Assembly (NCBI GenBank): GCA_034437535.1
Contig: DAOTTZ010000187.1
Location: 1-33,693 of the forward strand
DNA: 33,693 nt
Direction: 5' to 3'
From: J038 sp034437535
Lineage (GTDB): Bacteria > Chloroflexota > Anaerolineae > Aggregatilineales > Phototrophicaceae
Within the stretch, counting starts at the first letter, position 1; the number at the start of each line of letters is the position of its first letter. Below the pieces are notes generated by a model. The model had not been told where the DNA came from. It did not search any database and was given only the letters and a program-made list of their open reading frames with translations. Of this stretch, positions 8,212-18,000 are shown in pieces. Position numbers and translations under genes: made by a program.

Positions 8212-9276
8212 TTTCCAAGAAATTTTGAGGATCTCCCAGCGGTAGGCTAACCCGCGAGGCTCCAGAATCAGGAAGAGGGCCAGGATCAAGCCGAATAGAA
8301 GCGGCGTCAAAGCCCCCTGGATATTTTCTGATGATAGGAACGTCAGCGTGTTTCTCAGGAAATCGCTGATCGGCGGTAAGATCTCCGGGACGATGCGTTG
8401 GTTTACCATCAGGACGAAAGTCACCCCGAACAACGGCCCCAGGGAGTACCCCGCGCCGCCAATGACCAGCATCGCCAATAGCTCGATGGAAATTAAGAAG
8501 GGGAACTGACTGGTGATAACGGTCTGTTCTGTAAAAGCCAGCAGACAACCAGCCACCCCGGCGAAAAGTGAGCTAATGAAGAACGCTTGTAGCTTGTAAT
8601 TGAAGACATTGATGCCCAGCAATTCTGCCGCCAGGTCATTATCCCGCACGGAAATAAACGCCCGCCCCGTGCGCGATCGTGTCAGGTTGCGGGCCGCCAG
8701 GAATAAAATGACCGCTAATGGTATGACCACATAATACAAGCCGGTCTTATCCATCGTGGTGCCGAAGAAGATCGGCTTAAAATCTTCCAGCGGCATCGGA
8801 TTCACACCGTTTGTAATCGGGGATAACGGATTCTCGATCACCCAGATGATGATATACTGTGCGGCCAGGGTCGCCATCGCCAGGTAAAATCCTTTGACCC
8901 TCAGCGAAGGCAAGCCGAATAACAAGCCGATGAACCCGGTGAACAGAGCCGCCGTTGGCAGGGCCGTCCAGAAGGTGAAGCCTAATTCCCTGACAAAAAT
9001 GCCAGAACTATACGCCCCGACCGCCATAAATGCCGCATGACCGAGCGAAATCTGCCCGGTGTAGCCTAAAAGGATGTTTAACCCCTGGACCGCAATCGCG
9101 AAGATTGCGATCTTCATGATAAGCGTGATCCAATCACTGGGGAGCAAGAAGGGGAGCACCAGCAACACACCAAACAGTAAGTAGCTGGAGACCTTATCCC
9201 ACAGTGTACGGTTGATTGAAATGTCCTGGGCGTAACTGGTGTCGAATACGCCCGATGGTCTGATATTTGCCGCCAT
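8191..9276 (-). CDS. livM: LIV-type ABC transporter permease (LivM)
   Basis: This 361-residue integral membrane protein forms, with LivH, the translocation pathway of the importer. Family motifs are LNILLGYTGQISLGHAAFMAVGAYSSG, in pieces, the VRDNDLAAELLGINVFNYKLQAFFISSLFAGVAGCLLAF region typical of LivM, and LLAMLVIGGAGYSLGPLFGV, the EAA-like loop that contacts the ATPases. About nine to ten helices are visible. A soluble N-terminal extension of about 30 residues precedes the first helix. GGAAG lies shortly before the ATG, and livH ends 11 bases upstream. The last codons and stop form part of the hairpin at 8178-8211. Confidence 0.92.
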   Translation of the reverse strand: MAANIRPSGVFDTSYAQDISINRTLWDKVSSYLLFGVLLVLPFLLPSDWITLIMKIAIFAIAVQGLNILLGYTGQISLGHAAFMAVGAYSSGIFVRELGFTFWTALPTAALFTGFIGLLFGLPSLRVKGFYLAMATLAAQYIIIWVIENPLSPITNGVNPMPLEDFKPIFFGTTMDKTGLYYVVIPLAVILFLAARNLTRSRTGRAFISVRDNDLAAELLGINVFNYKLQAFFISSLFAGVAGCLLAFTEQTVITSQFPFLISIELLAMLVIGGAGYSLGPLFGVTFVLMVNQRIVPEILPPISDFLRNTLTFLSSENIQGALTPLLFGLILALFLILEPRGLAYRWEILKISWKIRPYSY

Positions 9277-9287
9277 GAGTTAGCTTC

Positions 9288-10535
9288 CTATATTCGCTCG
9301 ATCCGCTTGAGGCCGAAGAGGCCATCAGGGCGGATGACGAGAACGATCATCAGGATTACGTAAGGTGCGAGCTGGGTTCCTGCATCCATGCCAAATATGG
9401 TATCGGCCCAGGTTTGGGCCAGGCCGATGACAATACCACCGACCAATGCACCGCCGATAGATTCCAGGCCCCCTAATAAGACGGCGGGGAACACTTGTAT
9501 CGCGATGAGCGGCATACCGATACCGATATTTGAGCTTGCGCCATAAAGCACACCAGCGGCCAACGCCAGCAGGGTTGCAATCGCCCAGGCCGCCGCCAGG
9601 ATGGCCCGCACGCGCATACCAACCGATTGCGCCAGGCGTTGATTTTCTGACGTGGCACGCATTGCCAGCCCGACGTTGGTATATTGGAAGAACAGCACGA
9701 AGATCAAGAAGACGATCAGTGCGATGCCAAAGGCAATCACCAGGCGGCTGTCAATGTTGACTGTCGTGATCCGGCTTTCGACAATCGTGGATGTATCAAC
9801 CCGGATGATGCCGGGGAGCTTCCAGGCGGGGTTTTCCGTATTTGGTTGATCCAGCACGCCGGAGAAAGCCGTCAGGGTCTTGTCGATACTGCCCCACACC
9901 ATCAAGCTGAGGCCAGCGAAGACCCGTTCCAGGGCCAACGTCATCAAGATCAGCGTGAAGATCGGTTGGCCGACCAGCGGGCGGATCGAAAATCGTTCAA
10001 TCGCCAGCCCGATAAAGACCGCCGCCGTGACACCGCCAATCAGCGACCGAACCATTCGCAGGTCAGAACCGCCAATCGTCATGCCGATGAACAGCACAAC
10101 GGCCATCACAACGCCGATGCCGACACTCACCGGGTCCAGCAGGTTACGCCAGCTATTCATCCCGGTGAACAAAACCGCCGCGCCGACTGCCAGGAGGGCA
10201 ATAGGGATCGGATTCAGGCTTTCTGCCGGGGTGGTAAAGAAGCTATAAAAGATCAAAGCGGTGATGAGCATCATCGCGCCATGTGCAAAATTGAAAATGC
10301 CCGACGCCTTGTTAATCATCACGATGCCAACTGCGACCAGGGCATAGACCCCGCCCACTAGCAAGCCGCTGATGGTAGCTTGGATCAAACCGCGTGGGTC
10401 ATCGCCGATGCGGTCGCCCATCCACAGCAGGAAGACGATGGCGACAAACGCGCCGACCCATCGCCCGATCTGGCCCCACTTAAACGGCAGGGTAAATGGG
10501 ATGTAATCTGGTTGTGTAGGAGTATTGGTAGCCAT
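9288..10535 (-). CDS. livH: LIV-type ABC transporter permease (LivH), long form
   Basis: The 415-residue protein carries LivH hallmarks: LLVGGVYALVAVGIVMINKASGIFNFAHGAMM, in pieces, VGLAMRATSENQRLAQSVGMRVRAI (the cytoplasmic coupling region) and VFPAVLLGGLESIGGALVGGIVIGL. It is about 110-120 residues longer than common LivH proteins of near 290-300. The surplus is an N-terminal helix region plus an extra hydrophobic block (about residues 110-170) between the FNFAHG motif and the rest. Those extra helices are unusual but show no frameshift. It lies 22 bases after the acyl-CoA ligase gene, and AGGA precedes the ATG. Confidence 0.9.
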   Translation of the reverse strand: MATNTPTQPDYIPFTLPFKWGQIGRWVGAFVAIVFLLWMGDRIGDDPRGLIQATISGLLVGGVYALVAVGIVMINKASGIFNFAHGAMMLITALIFYSFFTTPAESLNPIPIALLAVGAAVLFTGMNSWRNLLDPVSVGIGVVMAVVLFIGMTIGGSDLRMVRSLIGGVTAAVFIGLAIERFSIRPLVGQPIFTLILMTLALERVFAGLSLMVWGSIDKTLTAFSGVLDQPNTENPAWKLPGIIRVDTSTIVESRITTVNIDSRLVIAFGIALIVFLIFVLFFQYTNVGLAMRATSENQRLAQSVGMRVRAILAAAWAIATLLALAAGVLYGASSNIGIGMPLIAIQVFPAVLLGGLESIGGALVGGIVIGLAQTWADTIFGMDAGTQLAPYVILMIVLVIRPDGLFGLKRIERI

Positions 10536-10557
10536 AATAATCCTGAATAAATTTAGT

Positions 10558-12531
10558 TTAGAGGGCCATAACGCGCACGGAGGTTTCTACCGTGCCACTG
10601 CGCCCATCACGATATTTAACTTCTGCACTGACGGTCACTTCATCGCGGTTGTTATACATCGCGTCTAGCATATCGCCATAACGCTTTTCCAGCGCACGGC
10701 GGCGGAGCTTGCGCGTGCGTGTCAGTTCTGCTTCGTCCGCGTCGAATGCCTTGTGTAAGATCACGAACTTGCGAATGCGCCCGGCTGGCGGCAGGGTATC
10801 GTTCACCCGTTCGATTTCCTTACGTACCAGGTCATAAACCTCTTGTTTTTGCGAGAGATCAACGAAAGTGGTAAAGCTGACTCGGTTCTTTTCCGCCCAA
10901 CGGCTGACGTTTTCGAAGTCAATGATGACGATGGCCGTAACGTACTCCATGTCGAAGCCACCCACCGTCATGACATCCTGGATGAAGCGGCTAAACTTCA
11001 GGCGACCTTCGATGTACTGCGGGCTGAAGCTCTCGCCATTTGCCAGCCGGATCATATCCTTGACGCGATCCAGGTAAATCAGGTGGCCTTGCTCGTCGAT
11101 GTAACCGGCATCACCCGTCTTGAAGAAGCCGTCTTCGTCGAATGCTTCGGCGGTCTTTTCTTCCGCATTGTAATACCCGGCGAAGACCGCATTACTACGC
11201 ACACGGATCTCCTGATTTTCTGCGATTTTGATCTCGATGCCAGGGATGATCTCCCCCACACTTTCCAGCTTGACTTCACCCGGATAATGCATGGTCACGC
11301 CCTGCATTTCTGTGGAGCCATACAAGCTCTTGAGTTCCACGCCGACCGCACGGAAGAAACGCAGAATATCCGGGCTGAGGGCCGCCCCAGATGTGATCGC
11401 GTCTTGCATGTTCACCATGCCGATTTTATCCCGTAGCGGGTGGAAGATGGCCCATTCACCCATCCAGCGCAAAAACCGGATGTGCGGCGGGATCGGTTTA
11501 TTCTGGTCTTCCAGGTCGATCACCTTATAGGCGACAGGCATAAACATGCGATACATCATCCGGTTGAGCCAGGTGCTATCGTTGATCCGCATCTGCATCG
11601 TCCGGGCCATGCCTTCCCACAAACGGCTAGGGAATAGCAACGTGCTGGGGGCGATCTCTCGAATGTCATTTTGCACCGTTTCCGGGCTTTCCGGGAAGTT
11701 CACCTGGAAGCCATAGAGTAAGTGCGAAGTCAGGCCCAGGCTCTGCTCGGTGATCCACGCGAGTGGGCTGAACGAGACGTAATTATCTTTGGGCCGGCGC
11801 GGTGCGATGCCTTCGATATTGGAGTTGGCGAACATCAGGTTGCGGTGGCTGATCATCGCCGCTTTGGGCAGGCTGGTGGTACCACTGGTGTAACTGAAGA
11901 CGGCGATGTCTTCGCCACTGCCTTTGGCGATCATCTCTTTAAATAAATTGGGATGTTTTTCGGCATATTCCGCGCCGATGGCCTCCACATCCCAGAAGGC
12001 GATCAACGGGTCGAACTCGTAATTCCACAGGCCCCGTTCTTCCCAGTAGATGACCTTTTGCACCATGCTGAATTGGTCATAAAGTTCGATGGCTTTATCG
12101 ACCTGCTCTTGATCGTGCGCCAACAAGAACTTGGCGTCTGAATTATTGACGACATAGGTCAATTCTTCCGGGTTGGCATCGGTGAAGATGGCCGTTGTCA
12201 CACCGCCAGCCGCGTGGACTGCAATTTCTGCCCAGTAAAATTCGGGGTCGTTTTCGCCGATGATGGCGACCTTATCGCCGAGTTCCAGGCCCAGGCTGAT
12301 CAAGCCCATACAGAAGTTACGGACGTGCTCGTATACCTCATTCCAGGTGTATTCTTTCCAGATGCCCAGGCGTTTCTTCCGCATGGCGACACGATCACCA
12401 AAGCGGTCTACACTCTTGAGAAAGGCCTTCGGGATGGTATCCAGATCAGACGGAAGGGTATCCTGGACGTTGCCACGTTGCGAGGTGTAAACCTGGGGTG
12501 TGCCTGTCTTTTGTGTTGAGTCTAAAACCAT
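10558..12531 (-). CDS. FAA1-type long-chain acyl-CoA synthetase/ligase
   Basis: This 657-residue AMP-forming ligase resembles the FAA1 (COG1022) group that activates fatty or aryl carboxylates to CoA thioesters. The ATP loop TSGTTSLPK is at 215-223, the A5 motif YGSTEMQG follows, then FFKTGDAGYIDEQGHLIYLDR (A7, in pieces) and KDMIRLANGESFSPQYIE (A8), and a C-terminal domain with TRTRKLRRR. All core motifs look intact, unlike in the PaaK-like gene at the other end of the operon. It starts three bases after livG, with AGGAAG inside the livG end. Lying between transporter genes, it probably traps the imported acid as a CoA ester. Whether the substrate is a fatty, aromatic or other acid cannot be decided here. 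Confidence 0.88.
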   Translation of the reverse strand: MVLDSTQKTGTPQVYTSQRGNVQDTLPSDLDTIPKAFLKSVDRFGDRVAMRKKRLGIWKEYTWNEVYEHVRNFCMGLISLGLELGDKVAIIGENDPEFYWAEIAVHAAGGVTTAIFTDANPEELTYVVNNSDAKFLLAHDQEQVDKAIELYDQFSMVQKVIYWEERGLWNYEFDPLIAFWDVEAIGAEYAEKHPNLFKEMIAKGSGEDIAVFSYTSGTTSLPKAAMISHRNLMFANSNIEGIAPRRPKDNYVSFSPLAWITEQSLGLTSHLLYGFQVNFPESPETVQNDIREIAPSTLLFPSRLWEGMARTMQMRINDSTWLNRMMYRMFMPVAYKVIDLEDQNKPIPPHIRFLRWMGEWAIFHPLRDKIGMVNMQDAITSGAALSPDILRFFRAVGVELKSLYGSTEMQGVTMHYPGEVKLESVGEIIPGIEIKIAENQEIRVRSNAVFAGYYNAEEKTAEAFDEDGFFKTGDAGYIDEQGHLIYLDRVKDMIRLANGESFSPQYIEGRLKFSRFIQDVMTVGGFDMEYVTAIVIIDFENVSRWAEKNRVSFTTFVDLSQKQEVYDLVRKEIERVNDTLPPAGRIRKFVILHKAFDADEAELTRTRKLRRRALEKRYGDMLDAMYNNRDEVTVSAEVKYRDGRSGTVETSVRVMAL

Positions 12532-12534
12532 GAT

Positions 12535-13608
12535 TTATTCTTCCTGTCCGAGATAAGCCTGGATGACGGCTTCACTCTGGCGGATCTGGGCGGGGGTGCC
12601 CTCCGCAATTTTCTGGCCGAAATCCAGCGCGACGATGCGATGAGAGATGTCCATAACCAGGCCGATGTCATGTTCGATCAGCATGATGGTCATGCCTTGC
12701 CGTTCGTGAATATCAAGGATAAAGCGAGCCATATCTTCTTTTTCTTCGACGTTCATCCCGGCCATCGGTTCATCCAGCAAAAGCAGGCTCGGCTCCAACG
12801 CCAGGGCACGACCGAGTTCAACCCGCTTGCGTAAGCCATAACTCAAGTTGCCGACAATGGTCTTGCGGATGTTTTCCATCTCCAGGAAGTCGATGATTTC
12901 CTCAACCCGGTGGCGATGTTCGATTTCTTCCGACCGGGTCGGGCCGTAGAACATCGCGCCGGTGATCATGCTTGAGCGCATATGGATGTGCCGGGCGGCC
13001 ATCATGTTGTCGAGTGCGGTCATGTTGGTGTATAGCGCGATGTTTTGAAATGTACGCGAGATCCCGTATTGAGCGCGTTTGTAGGGGGGCAGGTCGGTAA
13101 TTTCCTGACCTTCGAAAAGAATGCGCCCGTTTTGCGGGTGGTAAAAGCCGTTAATGCTGTTAATCAGGCTGGTCTTCCCGGCCCCATTAGGGCCGATGAC
13201 CGCCAGGATATCCCCACGCGGCACATCGAAGGTGACGCTCTGTAAGGCTTTGATACCGCCGAAGCTGAGCGAGACTTCATCAACGGAGAGCTTGGGTAAC
13301 GACTGACGATCAGACGCATCCCCTTCGCGCATGGTCTGCACAAATTCAATTTTTTGCGCGACACCGGGTTGTTTTTCTACCGGGGTGAACCCGGCGAATG
13401 GTCCTGGGCTTTCCAGATAGGGGTTAAGCTTGGGGGCGTAACCCCACAGCCAGAAGAGGGCGAACAGGTGACCAATCGCACCGAATATCACGCCAGACCA
13501 GGCTCCCTGAGAGGGATTCAGGCCCATATTACGGAATACGGTAGGCGTTACAATCCCACCGATGAGCGCACCGGTGCCCACCCAAACAAGCACAATTTGC
13601 AAAAACAT
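12535..13608 (-). CDS. livG: LIV-type ABC transporter ATP-binding protein (LivG) with N-terminal membrane segment
   Basis: The ATPase part (about 105-357) matches LivG: Walker A GPNGAGKT (139-146), Q-loop SRTFQN (184-189), signature NLSYGLRKRVE (254-264), Walker B LLLLDEP (275-281) and the switch IEHD (311-314). It powers import together with LivF. Residues 1-60 are unusual: two hydrophobic helices (about 3-23 and 37-57) and then a linker with Pro/Gly-rich sequence (61-104). Normal LivG proteins are about 250 residues and lack this. The frame is continuous and GAGG precedes the ATG, so it reads as a true fusion. It is the first gene of the operon, with a dyad just upstream at 13629-13644. Confidence 0.9.
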   Translation of the reverse strand: MFLQIVLVWVGTGALIGGIVTPTVFRNMGLNPSQGAWSGVIFGAIGHLFALFWLWGYAPKLNPYLESPGPFAGFTPVEKQPGVAQKIEFVQTMREGDASDRQSLPKLSVDEVSLSFGGIKALQSVTFDVPRGDILAVIGPNGAGKTSLINSINGFYHPQNGRILFEGQEITDLPPYKRAQYGISRTFQNIALYTNMTALDNMMAARHIHMRSSMITGAMFYGPTRSEEIEHRHRVEEIIDFLEMENIRKTIVGNLSYGLRKRVELGRALALEPSLLLLDEPMAGMNVEEKEDMARFILDIHERQGMTIMLIEHDIGLVMDISHRIVALDFGQKIAEGTPAQIRQSEAVIQAYLGQEE

Positions 13609-13628
13609 CTCTTTAGTCCTCGTAAAAT

Positions 13629-13644
13629 GCTACAGTGTTGTAGC
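13629..13644. promoter_or_regulatory. Perfect dyad upstream of livG (candidate operator)
   Basis: GCTACAGTGTTGTAGC has two perfect 6-base arms and a 4-base centre, 20 bases before the livG ATG. Size and position fit a repressor site (TetR- or GntR-like) or a small leader hairpin. I could not identify a convincing -35/-10 pair in the surrounding AT-rich stretch, and no regulator gene lies next to it. Confidence 0.4.
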
Positions 13645-13728
13645 CTAGACGCTATCACGTCGAAATTATTTAAATCGTTACAACATTAACTGGGTTATGA
13701 AGATAGCAAAAAAGCAGACCTTGTGCAA

Positions 13729-13769
13729 CAAAAATGAGAACATGCAAACTCTGTTCATGTTGCTCTCAT
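13729..13769 (-). terminator. Likely intrinsic terminator of the Clp-kinase-FHA-hydrolase operon
   Basis: Read on the minus strand, ATGAG and AACATG (with a 3-base bulge between them) pair with CATGTT and CTCAT around an 11-base loop, and the stem is followed by TTTTTG. The stem overlaps the hydrolase stop codon. It is moderately GC-poor, so strength is uncertain. It separates this operon from the LIV operon that follows on the same strand. Confidence 0.5.
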
Positions 13770-14584
13770 GTCCTCGCGCTCAACCATGAGATTATGTCTG
13801 TGATTACGGTATTTTTCTCCGGTTCGTTGTGCGCTTCGTGGTATAAACCTTCGTATAATTTGACCAATTTATCATCGCTAGTAGACTGGTGGTAAATTAT
13901 TTGGGTGGCCGAAGGCGGACAAATTTGGTCGTCTGTACCATGATAAACGTAAAGCGGCAGGCTGAGCTGGGAGAGCCGTTGGCGTGCCTGCTGGCTTCCG
14001 TTAAAGATCGCGGCCAGCGTTCCGGCCCGATGCGGACTCGTATAATTCAACGGGTCGGCTTTGTAATCAGCCACCACTGCCGGGTCACGCGAGAGGGCAT
14101 CGACATCCAGCGGGCCGACTGGCAACCGGGGCGCGATACGGCTTATCAACCGCACCAGGCTTACCAGAAATCCGGGTAAAACATCGGTTGAATCCAGCGG
14201 ACTACCAGAGGAGATAAACCCGGCCAGTTCATCTTGATGCGACAGCACAAACAACAGGCCAATGAGTGCCCCCATGCTATGCCCGAAGACGATAATGGGC
14301 TGATCGGGATGATCGGCTTGAATCTGCCGGAAGAACTGCCCCAGGTCATCAACGGGATGTTGGATCGAGGGGATGTAAGTGCGGGGGCCGTCGCTCTGGC
14401 CGTGCCCGCGATGATCGACCGCATAGACGCCATACCCGGCGGCGGTCAATGCTGTGGCGACATGCGCATAGCGTCCGCTGTGTTCCCCCAGGCCATGCAC
14501 CAGCAGGACGATGGCCCTGGGGGTGGTTGCTGGTAACCAGTTGATCGTGTGCAGATGAAGGCCATCATTTGTTTGGATTGTCAT
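13766..14584 (-). CDS. Alpha/beta hydrolase, monoacylglycerol lipase/lysophospholipase-like
   Basis: The 272-residue protein has the Hydrolase_4 fold. VLLVHGLGEHSGRY (27-39) forms the oxyanion region, AVDHRGHGQSDG (55-66) is the typical strand-turn, the nucleophile elbow is GHSMG (Ser103), the acid lies in HGTDDQI (Asp218 or Asp219) and the base in GLYHEAHNEPE (His249). No signal peptide or membrane helix is seen, so it is probably cytoplasmic. Family members cleave monoacylglycerols or lysophospholipids, though bacterial members vary. It is the last gene of the Clp-kinase-FHA operon, six bases after the FHA gene. Its link to signalling is unexplained; a lipid-derived signal or phospholipid repair are guesses. 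Confidence 0.85.
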   Translation of the reverse strand: MTIQTNDGLHLHTINWLPATTPRAIVLLVHGLGEHSGRYAHVATALTAAGYGVYAVDHRGHGQSDGPRTYIPSIQHPVDDLGQFFRQIQADHPDQPIIVFGHSMGALIGLLFVLSHQDELAGFISSGSPLDSTDVLPGFLVSLVRLISRIAPRLPVGPLDVDALSRDPAVVADYKADPLNYTSPHRAGTLAAIFNGSQQARQRLSQLSLPLYVYHGTDDQICPPSATQIIYHQSTSDDKLVKLYEGLYHEAHNEPEKNTVITDIISWLSART

Positions 14585-14590
14585 AATGAA

Positions 14591-15001
14591 TCAGTCTCTA
14601 TAAGATAACGGAACATCGAGCCGAAGCCACGTCCGCCCGATGCGAAATAATGTGCCCGGTCGCAAGCTCACACGCCCGCTGATGGTATTATCATATCGTT
14701 CGATGTAAGTCCCGTTCCGGCTCCCGCCATCTTCCAACCAGAAGGTGAGGAGATAGGGATGTTTGACCGAGTCGCTACTGGTCGTCGGGACTGAGACACA
14801 TCCGATCTTGGCATGCAGGCGTGATACCTGATTATCGAAGGGGATGTGGATGTCACAGCCTTCACGCCGCCCGACGGTAATGATGCGTTCTTCGCCAATC
14901 GGCGGCTGAGCGAACGTCAATTTTTTGCCGTCCAGCGGGCCGCTCATATAGGTGATCGAAATATCGCTACTGGTCGTGCGGCGGAACGGTTGAAAACTCA
15001 T
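14591..15001 (-). CDS. FHA-domain protein (phospho-threonine reader)
   Basis: This 136-residue protein is essentially a single FHA domain. The signature residues are present: GR at 44-45 (ITVGRREGCDI), SRLH at 60-63, then DGGSRNGTYIE (91-101) and a terminal strand FRIGRTWLRL. FHA domains bind phospho-threonine peptides, often on partner kinases. Its ATG overlaps the kinase stop by four bases (ATGA, 14998-15001), so the two are probably made in coupled amounts. The likely partner is therefore the phosphorylated TPR kinase. It has no membrane segment and no second domain, so it would act as an adaptor. Confidence 0.9.
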   Translation of the reverse strand: MSFQPFRRTTSSDISITYMSGPLDGKKLTFAQPPIGEERIITVGRREGCDIHIPFDNQVSRLHAKIGCVSVPTTSSDSVKHPYLLTFWLEDGGSRNGTYIERYDNTISGRVSLRPGTLFRIGRTWLRLDVPLSYRD

Positions 15002-18000
15002 AATAGTTTCTCTCGAATATTTTGTAACTTATCTAATGTGGGCTGATGTTCGGCATCAATCGTCAGCGCGTGTTCGAATGCTTCGATAGCGTCGCTCAAA
15101 CGCCCCAGGCGGGCCAGGGCCTCACCGTAATTATGCCAGAACCACACATCGCTAGGGTCAGTATCGATGGCTGTTTGGTAACACGCCAGCGCGTCTTCCC
15201 AGTGTTCTAATCCGCTGAGGCATAATCCTTTGCCGTTCCAGGCCCAGGCATACTGCGGGTCGATTTCGAGCGCAGTATCATAACTGCGGATGGCTTCGTC
15301 GTGTTGCGTTAACCGGCGTAAGATCTGGCCGCGCCTGGCCCACAGTACCGCATTATGGTTGGCGCGTGGCAGTACATCTTCGATGATCGTCAGGGCTTCG
15401 TTTTGCCGTCCGAGGTCTAGTAAGATGTCGATCTGATTAATGACATACCAGATCATGCCAGGGTCTTCTCTAGCGGCGCGTTCATAGCTGACGGCGGCTT
15501 GTTCCCGCCGCCCCATCTCCTTGAGCGTCAACCCGCGCCCGTTCCAGGCCCAGGCATAATGGGGGTTCAACTGAACGGCCAGGTCGAACGAGTCGAGCGC
15601 ATCCTTGTGCCGTTTGAGCTTGCGGAGGGCCTGCCCACGCTTGGCCCAGCTTTCCGCATGATGATTATCAATCTTTAGCACAGCATCCAGCGTCTTGAGT
15701 GAATCTTCAATGTGGCCGGCACTCAGCATCTCGTCGGCCAGGTTATAACGATACCAGATGTCATCCGGGTTGAGTTCAACGGCTCGTTCGAAGGAATAAA
15801 TCGCCTCATCGCGTTGTTTGAGCATGCTCAAGGTATGCCCGCGCCCGTTCCAGGCCCAGGCGTTATCCGGGTCGAGTTCGACAGCGCGAGTGTAACGTTG
15901 CAGGGCTTGTTCTGGCTTGCCTAACCGGCGCAAGACCTGTCCTTGTTGTGCCCATAACTGTGCGTTGCGGTCATCATAGGCCAGCGCAGTCTCGATCAGA
16001 TCATAGGCTTGCTGATACCGGTTGAGTTGCATCAGCGTGTCGGCCTGTTTGTAGGTATAGAAGGGTTCATTGGGGGCCAACTGGCTGGCATAGGTGTAGA
16101 TCTCCAGGGCTTGCTCATATTGGCCGAGTGCTTCCAGCGTCATGCCGCGTTCGTTCCAGGCCCAGGCATAATTGGGGGCCGCGTCGGTCGCCTTTTCGCT
16201 GGCTTCTAGCGATTCAATCAACTGGCCGAGATTGCGGTAGGCATTGGCTAACCGTGCCCAACTACGGGCATGTTTCTCGTTGATCTCTGTCGCCCGGTGC
16301 AGGGGATCCAGCGCGTCCTCATAGCGGCTCATCAACACCAGCACGTTCCCCTGGTTGTACCAATGCCAGATGTCATTCGGGCGCAGTTCTGCCGCCTGCT
16401 GATAACAGGTCAACGATGCGCTGTAATTGCCGACATGTTCCAGGACGATGCCCTTGCCGTTGACGGCCCAGGCGGAATCGGGATCAAGCTGGATGGCCTC
16501 GTCGTAGGCTTCCAGGGCTTCGTCGTAACGGCGCAGATAACGCAATACCTGCCCTAACTTTGACCAGCTAAAGGCATGAGTCGGATCGATTCGGGTGGCT
16601 TCTTTGGCCGGTTGTAATGCCTCTTGATATTGGCCCATTTCGACCAGGGTATCGGTGAGGTTATACCAATGCCAGACTTCGCTCGGCTGGTACCGGGTCG
16701 CCCGGCGGAACGACAGCAAGGCATCGCGTGGTTTACCGGTCGCTTTATAGGCCAGCCCACAACCGTTGTGCGCCCAGGCGTAGGTGGGGTCAAGTCGGAT
16801 GGCCTGCTCATAAGCCTTGATCGCGTCGGTAAAGTTGCGCATGGTACGGTGCAGTTGGCCCAGTTTGGCCCAGCTATTCGGGTGCGCCGGGTCGATTTGC
16901 AAGCCACGCTCTAACAAGGGGATGGATTCAGATAACCGGCCCAGGCTTTGCAGGGCATCTGCCCGGTTATACCAGTACCACACATCATGCGGGTTGATTT
17001 CAGTCGCTGTCTCGAAACATTCGAGGGCTTCTTCGACTCGGTTCATCCGCTCCAGGATGATGCCCTTACCGTTCCAGGCCCAGGCATAATCCGGTTGGAT
17101 GCTCAGGGACTTATCATAACAATCCAGTGCTTCGTTGTAGCGTTCCAGCAGGCGCAGGGTGCGCCCCTTCCGCGCCCAGGCCCAGGCATAATCCGGTTGG
17201 AGTGCGATAGCGCGGTCATAAGCCGCCAGGGCTTCGTCATAGCGGCCCAGCGCGGTCAGGGAATATCCCTTGTCCATCAGTTCACGCGCCGCTAATTCTG
17301 GCCCGGTGATTTCCAGCACCGGGGCGGAGCCGTGTGTCTCTGTGTAGGCTTGTGTCAACTCATGGACGATGGCGTTCCAATCGGTCGGGCGATTGTTCGG
17401 GTTTTTCTCCAGGCAGGCCAGCACCAGGGATTGTAATGACGCCGGGATCGCCCGTTGATGGCGAATGTCAAAATGGGGTTGTTGGTTGATGTGGGCACGC
17501 ATCCACGCCTGGAAGTTCCGCGCCCCAAATACCCGTTCCCCGGTGAGCATCTCGTACAAAACGGCCCCAAAAGCGTAGATGTCACTGCGAATATCGACCT
17601 CGTTGGATTGACATTGTTCTGGGGACATATAAGGCGCGGTGCCGACGATGGCACCTACTCGCGTCAAACGATCACTGGGGTTCACATGGTCATCATCCAG
17701 TGGCGCGTCGATCAAGAGTGGTTCATCGGTATCGACTGACCGCACCAACCCAAAGTCGGTGACTTTGGCGATACCTTCGTGAGTCACCAGGATATTGGCG
17801 GGTTTCAGGTCACGATGAACCAGACCGGGGACTTTGCGCGTGGCGTGTTGCATCCCCAGCACGATATGCAAGGCGAATTCCAGCGTGCGTTCGAGCGTCA
17901 TCCGGCTATGGTCGATCCAACTTCGCAGGTCTGCCCCCATATTTTCCGGCCCGGTGATGTGTTCCAGGATGATGTGCGGTTTGCCGTTGATATTTTGTAC

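Noticed and set aside
9684..10361. Long open frame (225 codons) on the plus strand inside livH
   Set aside because: It is antisense to a clear LivH permease, is rich in Gln/Asp/Arg/His from the reversed codons, and shows no domain or ribosome site.
15049..17190. CRISPR-like or satellite array
   Set aside because: The 306-base periodicity is an in-frame TPR coding repeat without identical direct repeats or spacers.
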